A stretch of 5,655 bases of DNA, taken from positions 1 through 5,655 of the forward strand of contig DPKY01000078.1 of NCBI GenBank assembly GCA_003542275.1. The letters run 5' to 3'. Source of the stretch: Methylococcaceae bacterium. GTDB taxonomy: Bacteria; Pseudomonadota; Gammaproteobacteria; Methylococcales; Methylomonadaceae. Positions 1 through 5,655 of the stretch are shown one piece after another. The position numbers and the translations under genes are program-made. The first letter of the stretch is position 1, and every line of letters starts with the position of its first letter. The notes under the pieces were generated by a model. It did no database searches. It had not been told where the DNA came from and was given only the letters and a program-made list of their open reading frames with translations.

Positions 1-732
1 GAGCACAATGCTATTTTTCAATGTATGCCAGCGGGCTATCAAACAGGCGTGGCGGCAAAAGGGGTGCGGCGTATTTTACTCACCGCTTCAGGTGGACCTT
101 TTCGCACCACCCCCATTGAAAATTTAAAAGACGTCACACCCGCGCAAGCGGTAGCCCATCCTAATTGGGACATGGGGAAAAAGATTTCTGTTGACTCGGC
201 CACCATGATGAATAAAGGCCTTGAGATGATTGAAGCGTGTTTGCTTTTCAATATTGCCCCGTCGCAAATTGAAGTGGTTATTCATCCGCAAAGCGTCATT
301 CATTCCATGGTCGATTATGTTGATGGAACGGTGCTTGCCCAAATGGGGTGCCCGGATATGCGCATTCCCATCGCGCACGCGCTCGCCTATCCTGAGCGTT
401 TTGATTCAGGCGCGGCTCCGCTAGACATTTTTGCTGTCAAGCACATGGATTTTGAACCCGCTGATTTAACGCGTTTTCCGTGTTTGCGCCTTGCTTATGA
501 AGCCATTGAAGCGGGGGGAACACATCCTACAGTACTCAATGCCGCAAATGAAATTGCCGTTGATGCGTTTTTAAACGAGAAAATCCGCTTTACAGATATT
601 CCCGTGATCATTGAAAAAACATTGCATCACATTGCTGTCACGCCGGCTAATAGCCTAGATAAGGTTTTGGCCGCTGACCGTCATGCACGCAGTGTTGCCA
701 TGCAATTTGTTGAGACCTTAACGCAAACATGA
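1..732 (+). CDS. dxr: 1-deoxy-D-xylulose 5-phosphate reductoisomerase, 3' part (5' end outside window)
   Basis: Cytoplasmic enzyme of the MEP isoprenoid pathway; it converts DXP to 2-C-methyl-D-erythritol 4-phosphate with NADPH and a divalent metal. Frame 1 is open from the first base, giving 243 residues; the ATG at 25 is internal, because conserved sequence EHNAIFQ lies upstream of it. That E is the first codon and corresponds to metal ligand E152 of E. coli Dxr, so about 150 N-terminal residues (the NADPH-binding domain) are missing to the left. Visible landmarks are SGGPF (local residues ~32-36), HPNW before the catalytic block, and [13 protein letters not shown] (local 63-75), which carries the counterparts of E. 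coli S222, N227, K228 and metal ligand E231. The C-terminal helical domain is complete. The segment between the two motifs is about five residues shorter than in E. coli. The stop overlaps the rseP start (ATGA), implying translational coupling. Family assignment is very secure. Confidence 0.97.
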   Translation, partial: EHNAIFQCMPAGYQTGVAAKGVRRILLTASGGPFRTTPIENLKDVTPAQAVAHPNWDMGKKISVDSATMMNKGLEMIEACLLFNIAPSQIEVVIHPQSVIHSMVDYVDGTVLAQMGCPDMRIPIAHALAYPERFDSGAAPLDIFAVKHMDFEPADLTRFPCLRLAYEAIEAGGTHPTVLNAANEIAVDAFLNEKIRFTDIPVIIEKTLHHIAVTPANSLDKVLAADRHARSVAMQFVETLTQT

Positions 733-2069
733 GCTTTTTAAACACCGTATTCTACTTCATTGTTTCAATTGGGGTTCTCGTTGCTGTACACGAATTTGGG
801 CATTTTTGGGTAGCACGACGTGTTGGCGTGAAAGTATTGCGTTTTTCCATTGGTTTTGGCCATGTTCTGTGGCGCTACCAAGCACATCCCCAAGCAACAG
901 AATATGTACTGTCACTGGTGCCACTGGGCGGCTACGTTAAAATGGTAGATGAACGTGAAGGCGAAGTTAGCGCTGAAGATTTACCTGCCGCCTTTAATCG
1001 CAAACCGCTACTCGCGCGAACGGCGGTCGTGGCAGCGGGGCCAGTTTTTAACCTCGTTTTAGCGGTCGCACTGTTTTGGAGTGTGCTCGTTATCGGTGAA
1101 ATGGGCATTAAACCTATTTTAGGCGCCCCTGCACCACATTCTATTGCAGATAACGCTGGGTTTCTTGAAGGCGATGAAATTCTTTCGGTCAATGAAGAAG
1201 TGACGCCAACGTGGACGCAAGCCATGTCAAGCATTATGTCCAGCGCCCTTGAAGGTGAGAGCGATATCCACGTCAAAATCAAAAACGCACAGATGTACGA
1301 GAGCACAAAAACCTTGCACATTCAATCAAGCGACACGCAAAATCCCGACGCACTGTATGCCGCCTTAGGCATGAAGTTATATTCACCTGCCCTACCCGCC
1401 ATCATTGGTAAAATTCTCGACAATGGCACGGCAAAAGTGGCCGGATTGCAAGCGGGTGATGTGATTCTTCGCGTGGGTGACACACCTGTCACACAATGGC
1501 AACAATGGGTTGATATGGTAAAAGCCAATCCCAATAACGCGCTGCAAATTCGTATTGAACGCGATGGCGTAGAAAGTACATTAACGCTCACCCCCAATGC
1601 TGAAGGTAAAATTGGCGCCGCCGTGCACGTCCCCGAGCAGTTAATTAAAGCCTTTCAAGTTCATTATGCGCTCTCGCCGCTTGATGCCATGCCGGCTGCC
1701 TTGCGCGTGACCTATCATTACGCCACCTCTACAGTCAAAATGATGGGACAAATGTTTGCTGGGCGGGCATCGCTTGAAAACTTAAGTGGGCCAATTAGCA
1801 TTGCACAATATGCAGGACAATCAGCAGAAATGGGACTGGTGCATTTTCTCAAATTTATGGGGCTGATTAGTGTGAGTTTGGGCGTGCTGAACTTACTGCC
1901 TATTCCCGTGCTTGATGGTGGCCATTTATTTTTCTTTGCTATTGAGGGTTTAAAAGGCTCGCCTGTATCAGAAAACATTCAACTCTTTTTTCAAAAAATG
2001 GGCCTGTTTTTACTTGGCCTGCTCATGGCAACGGCCATGTTTATGGATGTTGGACGACTTTTTCACTAA
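729..2069 (+). CDS. rseP: RseP-type site-2 intramembrane zinc metalloprotease
   Basis: Inner-membrane protease of the M50/S2P family. In E. coli RseP makes the second cut in anti-sigma factor RseA, releasing sigma-E, and also clears remnant signal peptides. At 446 residues it is close to the E. coli length (450). The zinc motif HEFGH is at residues 21-25 in the first membrane segment. A GPVFN motif near residues 104-108 opens the second segment. Two PDZ domains follow in the periplasm, roughly 115-205 and 217-300. The third zinc ligand lies in [12 protein letters not shown] (388-399; Asp396) in the third membrane segment, and a fourth hydrophobic segment ends the protein (~418-440). All catalytic residues are present. 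The start overlaps the dxr stop by four bases, the classic dxr–rseP coupling. The usual next gene in many gammaproteobacteria, bamA, is not here; dsbC follows 19 nt downstream. Whether an RseA-like substrate exists in this organism cannot be judged from the window. Confidence 0.97.
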   Translation: MSFLNTVFYFIVSIGVLVAVHEFGHFWVARRVGVKVLRFSIGFGHVLWRYQAHPQATEYVLSLVPLGGYVKMVDEREGEVSAEDLPAAFNRKPLLARTAVVAAGPVFNLVLAVALFWSVLVIGEMGIKPILGAPAPHSIADNAGFLEGDEILSVNEEVTPTWTQAMSSIMSSALEGESDIHVKIKNAQMYESTKTLHIQSSDTQNPDALYAALGMKLYSPALPAIIGKILDNGTAKVAGLQAGDVILRVGDTPVTQWQQWVDMVKANPNNALQIRIERDGVESTLTLTPNAEGKIGAAVHVPEQLIKAFQVHYALSPLDAMPAALRVTYHYATSTVKMMGQMFAGRASLENLSGPISIAQYAGQSAEMGLVHFLKFMGLISVSLGVLNLLPIPVLDGGHLFFFAIEGLKGSPVSENIQLFFQKMGLFLLGLLMATAMFMDVGRLFH

Positions 2070-2088
2070 TTACACGAGATTATTTACG

Positions 2089-2796
2089 ATGCAAAAATTA
2101 CTTTTAGGCACTGCCCTCGCCGCCGTGTCCCTACTCGCACAGGCGGATGAAAAAATCATTCGAGAACAACTCACCAAAGCCATGCCAAACTTTACTGTTG
2201 ATACCGTCAAACCTTCTGTTGTAAAAGGCCTATATGAAGTGAGCATTGGTGGTGACCTCGTGTATGTGTCTGACGATGGAAAATATTTATTTCAAGGACG
2301 CCTCATTGATACGCAAACACGCACTGACTTAACGGAAGAAAAATTAAGCGGCGTGCGTAAAATCGCACTTGAGAAAATGGGGGAAGCCAACATGATCAGC
2401 TTCAAACCCAAAATTCATTCACATACGGTCTATGTGTTCACCGATATTGATTGCGGTTACTGCCGTAAATTACATTCTGAACTCGATAGCTACTTAGCAG
2501 AAGGCATTCAAATCAATTACCTTTTCTACCCACGCGCGGGCAAAGGCTCGGAGTCTTACAATAAAGCCGTAGCGGTGTGGTGTGCAAAAGACAGAAACGC
2601 GGCATTAACCGCTGCGAAGAAAGATCAAAAAATTGAAATGAAAACCTGCGATAACCCCGTTGATGCGCACATGGCGCTCGCGGGCGAGTTTGATGTCAAA
2701 GGCACACCCATGATAGTGACCGAAAAAGGCACGATTTTGCCTGGCTATTTACCGGCAAAAGAGTTGCTCGAGCATTTAAAAACTGAAAAAAAATAA
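2089..2796 (+). CDS. dsbC: Periplasmic thiol:disulfide interchange protein DsbC
   Basis: Dimeric periplasmic disulfide isomerase that reshuffles wrong disulfides and is kept reduced by DsbD. The start at 2089 is chosen because it gives a clean Sec signal peptide (MQK, hydrophobic core, cleavage after AQA at residue 19) and a 235-residue protein, matching E. coli DsbC (236). An in-frame ATG at 2014 would add 25 residues inside rseP and bury the signal. The N-terminal dimerisation domain spans about residues 20-80, then a linker helix and the thioredoxin fold. The active site is C122-G-Y-C125, the same CGYC as E. coli. A second cysteine pair, C165 and C187, has the spacing of the structural disulfide C141–C163 of mature E. 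coli DsbC. The cis-proline loop is GTP with Pro207. It lies 19 nt after rseP with only a weak GA-rich ribosome site (around 2075-2079), so it is probably cotranscribed with rseP. DsbG is a less likely alternative given the length and the CGYC motif. Confidence 0.95.
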   Translation: MQKLLLGTALAAVSLLAQADEKIIREQLTKAMPNFTVDTVKPSVVKGLYEVSIGGDLVYVSDDGKYLFQGRLIDTQTRTDLTEEKLSGVRKIALEKMGEANMISFKPKIHSHTVYVFTDIDCGYCRKLHSELDSYLAEGIQINYLFYPRAGKGSESYNKAVAVWCAKDRNAALTAAKKDQKIEMKTCDNPVDAHMALAGEFDVKGTPMIVTEKGTILPGYLPAKELLEHLKTEKK

Positions 2797-2840
2797 GCAA
2801 GCCGTCTGTCTTTTACTCCACGCCTGTTTGAGAGCACGTT

Positions 2841-4334
2841 ATGTACGAACATTTAGAAACAGCCAAGAATAAAGAAAAATTAAAACGCGTCGTAATCGAT
2901 CCGGTCTCGCGCGTGGAAGGTCATGGTAAAGTGACATTGTTGCTTGATGAAAATAATCACGTTCAGCAGGCACGTTTGCATATTGTAGAATTTCGCGGTT
3001 TTGAAAAGTTTATTCAAGGGCGCCCTTACTGGGAACTGCCTGTCCTTGTTCAGCGTTTGTGTGGTATTTGCCCTGTCAGCCATCACCTTGCTGCCGCAAA
3101 AGCAATTGATCAACTTGTGGGCGTCGATCCAAACAATTTGCCTACCTCTGCCACAAAACTGCGCAAGCTACTCCATTTTGGGCAAGTGTTGCAATCACAC
3201 GCGCTACATTTTTTTCATTTATCCAGCCCAGATTTGCTGTTTGGCTTTGAGAGTGACATTCAAAAACGCTCTATTGTTGCTGTACTCAATGATTTCCCCG
3301 ATATTGGCTTGCAAGGAGTGAAACTGCGCAAATACGGCCAAGAAGTCATTCGCATGGTGTCAGGCAAACGTATTCACGGCACGGGCGCGATTGCGGGCGG
3401 TATGAATAAGGCCTTAAGCAAAGCTGAGCGTGATTATTTACTGACCGATATTGACCAAATTATTGCCTGGGCAGTGAGCGCTGTTGGCCTTGTGAAAACG
3501 GTGCATCGCTCAAATCTGCCTTATTACGACCACTTTGGCACCATTCCCTCCAATTACTTGAGTATGGTACAACCTGATGGCGCACTAGAGCTCTATCACG
3601 GCGATTTGCGCGTTAAAAATGCTAACGGGGAAACACTCTTTGATCACATGGATTATTGTCGCTACAACGATTATATCCGTGAAGAAGTGCGTTCGTGGTC
3701 CTACATGAAATTCCCTTATTTAACCGCTTTGGGTAAAGAAAATGGGTGGTATCGCGTTGGTCCGCTTGCGCGAGTAAATAATTGCGATTATATCAACACA
3801 CCGATTGCCGAACGCGAACGCGTTGAGTTTAAAGCGCACAGCGGGGAGGCGATGGTACACAGCACGCTCGCTTTTCATTGGGCAAGATTGATTGAATTAC
3901 TCCATTGCGCAGAAAGTATTCAAGCCCTTCTCCATGATAGCGATGTCTTGCGCCACGATGAGCCTGCTCAAGGTGAGCGGCGTTTTGAAGGCATTGGCGT
4001 GATTGAAGCGACGCGTGGAACGCTGTTTCATCACTATCAAGTCGATGAAAACGATATTGTGACCAAGGCGAATTTAATCGTTTCCACCACAAGCAATAAC
4101 ATGGGGATGAACGAGTCTGTGCGTCAGGTGGCCGCTGAGTATTTGTCAGGGCAAACACTCACCGAGACGTTGCTCAACAATTTAGAAGTGGCCATTAGAG
4201 CGTATGACCCTTGTTTGTCGTGTGCAACCCATGCGGTAGGAAAAATGCCTCTGCAGCTTGAGCTAATTAACGCAACGGGTGACATCATTGATACATTAGT
4301 CAAAAACCACACCGGCGAAATTGCGCGTCCATGA
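2841..4334 (+). CDS. hoxH: NAD-reducing [NiFe] hydrogenase large (catalytic) subunit HoxH, group 3d
   Basis: Cytoplasmic large subunit that holds the Ni-Fe active site for H2 oxidation or evolution. In group 3d enzymes it pairs with small subunit HoxY and the diaphorase HoxFU to exchange electrons with NAD(H). The 497-residue protein has RVEGHG (24-29), the L1 motif RLCGICPVSHH with nickel ligands C74 and C77, and the L2 motif DPCLSCATH with C458, C461 and terminal His464. Stretches such as VEFRGFEKF, WSYMKFPYL, RVGPL and EATRGTL-HHY resemble Ralstonia HoxH closely, which favours group 3d over 3b. About 12 extra residues precede the conserved N-terminus; no alternative start is closer. The 33 residues after His464 should be removed by the maturation protease, whose gene hoxW overlaps by ATGA. 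Ribosome site is weak (GAGAG, 2830-2834). hoxF, hoxU and hoxY are not upstream: the preceding gene is dsbC, 44 nt away. The frame is intact with all ligands present, so it is not an obvious relic. Confidence 0.95.
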   Translation: MYEHLETAKNKEKLKRVVIDPVSRVEGHGKVTLLLDENNHVQQARLHIVEFRGFEKFIQGRPYWELPVLVQRLCGICPVSHHLAAAKAIDQLVGVDPNNLPTSATKLRKLLHFGQVLQSHALHFFHLSSPDLLFGFESDIQKRSIVAVLNDFPDIGLQGVKLRKYGQEVIRMVSGKRIHGTGAIAGGMNKALSKAERDYLLTDIDQIIAWAVSAVGLVKTVHRSNLPYYDHFGTIPSNYLSMVQPDGALELYHGDLRVKNANGETLFDHMDYCRYNDYIREEVRSWSYMKFPYLTALGKENGWYRVGPLARVNNCDYINTPIAERERVEFKAHSGEAMVHSTLAFHWARLIELLHCAESIQALLHDSDVLRHDEPAQGERRFEGIGVIEATRGTLFHHYQVDENDIVTKANLIVSTTSNNMGMNESVRQVAAEYLSGQTLTETLLNNLEVAIRAYDPCLSCATHAVGKMPLQLELINATGDIIDTLVKNHTGEIARP

Positions 4335-4819
4335 TGACAAAACCGATTTTAGTGTTTGGTTATGGCAATGCCAGTCGTGGCGATGATGCGCTGGGTGTGC
4401 TCGCTTTAGAATACATTCAAACGCATTTTACACTTGATGCGGTCGAGTTGTTAACGGATTTTCAACTACACATTGAACACGCGCTGGATTTAGAGCAACG
4501 TGAGATGGTGTTATTTATCGATGCCAGTGTGAAAAGCGATTGCGCCTTTGCCTTCACTCAACTCACGCCTCAGCGCGATTTAAGTCATACCACGCACGCC
4601 ATGAGCCCAAGCGCGGTGCTCGATATTTATCAAAGACTCCAAAATAAAGCACCGCCACCTTGTTTTCTGCTGGCTATTGGCGCAGAATGCTTCGGGCTGG
4701 GCGAGAGTCTAAGCGACAATGCAAAACGAAATTTTGCCAATGCAACGAAATTGATTGATCAATTATTCAATACATTAACGCTTGAGTGTTGGCAAATGCA
4801 GTGTAGTCAATCATTTTGA
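4331..4819 (+). CDS. hoxW: Hydrogenase maturation endopeptidase, HoxW-type (peptidase M52)
   Basis: Cytoplasmic protease of the HybD/HycI/HoxW family. It recognises nickel inserted in the large-subunit precursor and cuts after the final His of the L2 motif, allowing the site to close and the subunits to assemble. The 162-residue protein opens with the family signature GYGNASRGDDALG (residues 10-22). By analogy to HybD (E16, D62, H93), the likely nickel-sensing residues are D19 in RGDD, D64 in FIDAS and H89 in THAMSP; this mapping is by motif, not by alignment. GAECFGLGESLS (118-129) fits the conserved C-terminal GIEP-like region of the family. The start is either ATG at 4331, overlapping the hoxH stop, or the adjacent ATG at 4334; they differ by one Met. 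Tight coupling to hoxH makes HoxH the expected substrate. The C-terminus is slightly extended and contains two cysteines (C153, C158) of unknown relevance. Confidence 0.92.
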   Translation: MMTKPILVFGYGNASRGDDALGVLALEYIQTHFTLDAVELLTDFQLHIEHALDLEQREMVLFIDASVKSDCAFAFTQLTPQRDLSHTTHAMSPSAVLDIYQRLQNKAPPPCFLLAIGAECFGLGESLSDNAKRNFANATKLIDQLFNTLTLECWQMQCSQSF

Positions 4820-4828
4820 ATGTAAATT

Positions 4829-4834
4829 AAGGAG
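4829..4834 (+). promoter_or_regulatory. Strong Shine-Dalgarno site for the macro-domain gene
   Basis: AAGGAG lies five bases before the ATG at 4840, in the 20-base gap after hoxW. It is the best ribosome binding site in the window; the other starts rely on stop/start overlaps or weak GA-rich sites. This fixes the start of the macro-domain gene and suggests it is translated independently of, and perhaps more strongly than, hoxW. Confidence 0.85.
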
Positions 4835-4839
4835 ACGAT

Positions 4840-5325
4840 ATGATTCATTTAGTAGAAGGTGATATTTTACTTAGCCACGCACAAGCGATTGCGCAAGGCG
4901 TTGGCATCAATGATCCCATGGATAAAGGTTTAGCCCTTTCACTACATACGCTATATCCCGCTATGCACAAAGATTTTCATCACTGGTGCCATCAACATCA
5001 CCCACAAGCTGGCGAAGCGTGGGCATGGGTGAGCGCGGAAGGTAAACACGTTGTGAATTTAATTACGCAAGAAGGTGTCGATAGCCACGATCACCGTCAC
5101 GGCAAAGCGACGTTGACCCATGTTCAACACGCACTCAAAGCACTGGCAAAAATTGTGGAACAAGAACAGTTTACTTCACTAGCGCTTCCCCGCCTCGCAA
5201 CGGGTGCCGGTGGCTTGGAATGGGCGGATGTTTTGCCACTCATTGAGAAAAAATTGGGACATTTAGACATTCCCGTGTACGTTTACGCGACCTATCACGC
5301 CAATCAAAGCGCAAACGAAGCGTAA
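4840..5325 (+). CDS. Macro-domain (ADP-ribose-binding) protein
   Basis: A stand-alone macro domain of 161 residues, the fold that binds or hydrolyses ADP-ribose derivatives such as O-acetyl-ADP-ribose, ADP-ribose-1''-phosphate or ADP-ribosylated macromolecules. Motifs in order are GDIL (7-10), the adenosine-side loop with GVGIND (20-25) and DKGLALSL (28-35), YPAM (39-42), VVNLITQE (71-78), and the phosphate-binding loop PRLATGAGGLEW (117-128) followed by a helix and strand. This arrangement resembles the ALC1/TARG1/Poa1-like branch more than the MacroD branch. The TARG1 catalytic Lys after NLIT appears to be Gln77, and the TARG1 catalytic Asp in the glycine loop appears to be Gly, so TARG1/DarG-style deADP-ribosylation of DNA or glutamate is doubtful. 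No neighbouring DarT-like toxin is present. It follows hoxW by 20 nt and precedes the terminator, so it is probably the last gene of the hydrogenase transcript. The substrate is unknown; a link to NAD metabolism is inference. Confidence 0.88.
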   Translation: MIHLVEGDILLSHAQAIAQGVGINDPMDKGLALSLHTLYPAMHKDFHHWCHQHHPQAGEAWAWVSAEGKHVVNLITQEGVDSHDHRHGKATLTHVQHALKALAKIVEQEQFTSLALPRLATGAGGLEWADVLPLIEKKLGHLDIPVYVYATYHANQSANEA

Positions 5326-5352
5326 TAAAAGCGTTTATTTTTCTATTTTTTG

Positions 5353-5390
5353 TAGCGTGTGGGGGTTGTCCTCACACGCTATTTTATTTT
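5353..5390 (+). terminator. Strong rho-independent terminator after the macro-domain gene
   Basis: The stem runs 5353-5364 against 5370-5381: nine Watson-Crick pairs (TAGCGTGTG with CACACGCTA), then one G-U and two G-C pairs, closing a five-base loop GTTGT. A U-rich tract (TTTTATTTT and beyond) follows directly at 5382-5390. Upstream of the stem the plus strand is T-rich, not A-rich, so it acts only on plus-strand transcripts. It would end the transcript carrying hoxH–hoxW–macro and separates it from the gene starting at 5411. Confidence 0.93.
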
Positions 5391-5410
5391 TATTCACCTA
5401 TTTTTGTTCA

Positions 5411-5655
5411 ATGAAACACTTACATTTATTTTTTGTCACCCTCGTGCTCATCAGTTTTTTAGGGCGCGTTGCCCTCAGTTACGCTCGACCTGAAATACTA
5501 CAGCGCAAATGGCTTACTATCGCGCCGCATATTATTAGCAGTCTCTTGCTTATCTCGGGGATATTGCTTACCGTTGAGGGCGGATGGCTGGCGGGTAATT
5601 ATGATTGGATTCTCGCAAAAATGGGCGCATTATGTGGCTTTATTGCCCTAGGTAT
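5411..5655 (+). CDS. SirB2-family inner-membrane protein, 5' part (runs off right edge)
   Basis: The frame from ATG at 5411 is open to the window end, 81 complete codons plus two bases. The N-terminus MKHLHLFFVTLVLISFLGR is typical of the SirB2 family: a short MKHLH start, a first membrane helix (about 5-23), a basic QRKW (31-34), then IAPHIISSLLLISGILLT (37-54) with the conserved APH motif opening helix two, and a third hydrophobic segment from about residue 66 that includes AKMGAL. SirB2 proteins are roughly 120-130 residues with four helices, so about two thirds is visible. The name comes from a Salmonella locus linked to invasion-gene expression, but the biochemical role is unknown and the family is widespread in non-pathogens. 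No Shine-Dalgarno sequence is evident; the 29 bases after the terminator stem are A/T-rich and may hold the promoter, but I see no clear -35/-10 pair. Confidence 0.85.
   Translation, partial: MKHLHLFFVTLVLISFLGRVALSYARPEILQRKWLTIAPHIISSLLLISGILLTVEGGWLAGNYDWILAKMGALCGFIALG

Noticed and set aside
932..1321. Minus-strand 129-codon open frame opposite rseP, and similar antisense frames opposite dxr, rseP and hoxH
   Set aside because: These are shadows of strongly conserved plus-strand genes, with low-complexity Ser/Ala-rich or otherwise unrecognisable translations.
2014..2088. Upstream in-frame start that would extend DsbC by 25 residues into rseP
   Set aside because: The extension is an out-of-frame reading of the rseP 3' end, would bury the clear signal peptide, and makes the protein longer than the family; ATG at 2089 is the better start.
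2801..2808. GCCGTCTG, resembling the core of the Neisseria DNA uptake sequence
   Set aside because: Only eight bases match, the following bases differ from the uptake consensus, there is no inverted partner, and I saw no second copy in the window.
3001..3321. Plus-strand 106-codon open frame inside hoxH
   Set aside because: It lies in an alternative frame across the L1 motif region, which is fully conserved in the hoxH frame; no ribosome site or family features.
4840..5325. DarG-like antitoxin of a DarTG toxin-antitoxin pair
   Set aside because: No DarT-like gene is adjacent, the protein is a lone macro domain without the DarG C-terminal region, and the catalytic Lys appears absent.
5324..5350. 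A/T-only hairpin (AATAAA with TTTATT) followed by a T-rich stretch, as a possible first terminator
   Set aside because: Six A-T pairs with a four-base loop are too weak to act alone, and the strong GC-containing terminator lies just downstream.
5469..5651. Plus-strand 60-codon open frame near the right edge
   Set aside because: It is a different frame inside the SirB2-like gene starting at 5411, has no recognisable motifs, and the SirB2 reading explains the sequence.

Overview
The window reads as chromosomal DNA from a gammaproteobacterium (or a close relative) of moderate-to-low G+C. The clues are an isoprenoid/envelope pair dxr–rseP, a periplasmic DsbC with the enteric-type CGYC active site, and a SirB2-family membrane protein, all with clear proteobacterial motifs. 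I cannot name the genus. All seven genes lie on the plus strand and the window is almost fully coding. There are no RNA genes, insertion sequences, CRISPR arrays or other mobile-element signatures.

Layout. Positions 1–732 hold the 3' portion of dxr (DXP reductoisomerase, MEP isoprenoid pathway), whose first codon here matches a metal-ligand glutamate of the active site. It overlaps rseP (729–2069, site-2 intramembrane protease) by ATGA. After 19 nt comes dsbC (2089–2796, periplasmic disulfide isomerase). After a further 44 nt the content changes abruptly to hydrogenase genes: hoxH (2841–4334, catalytic large subunit of a group 3d NAD-reducing [NiFe] hydrogenase) and hoxW (4331–4819, its maturation protease), again joined by an ATGA overlap. 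A small macro-domain protein (4840–5325) follows behind the strongest Shine-Dalgarno sequence in the window. A strong intrinsic terminator (5353–5390) closes the run. A SirB2-like membrane protein gene starts at 5411 and runs off the right edge.

How the genes relate. HoxH binds the Ni-Fe cofactor and HoxW removes the HoxH C-terminal tail, so those two are an obvious functional pair. The macro-domain protein would act on ADP-ribose-type ligands, which are NAD-derived, and may be linked to the NAD side of the same enzyme; that is inference. The upstream genes serve isoprenoid synthesis and envelope maintenance and have no evident biochemical link to the hydrogenase.

The most notable points are three. 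hoxH and hoxW stand directly behind dsbC with no hoxF, hoxU or hoxY upstream. A macro-domain gene sits in the hydrogenase group and seems to lack the TARG1/DarG-type catalytic residues. The usual rseP–bamA continuation is replaced by dsbC plus hydrogenase genes. No convincing novel system is visible; the hox/macro neighbourhood is the part worth following up.
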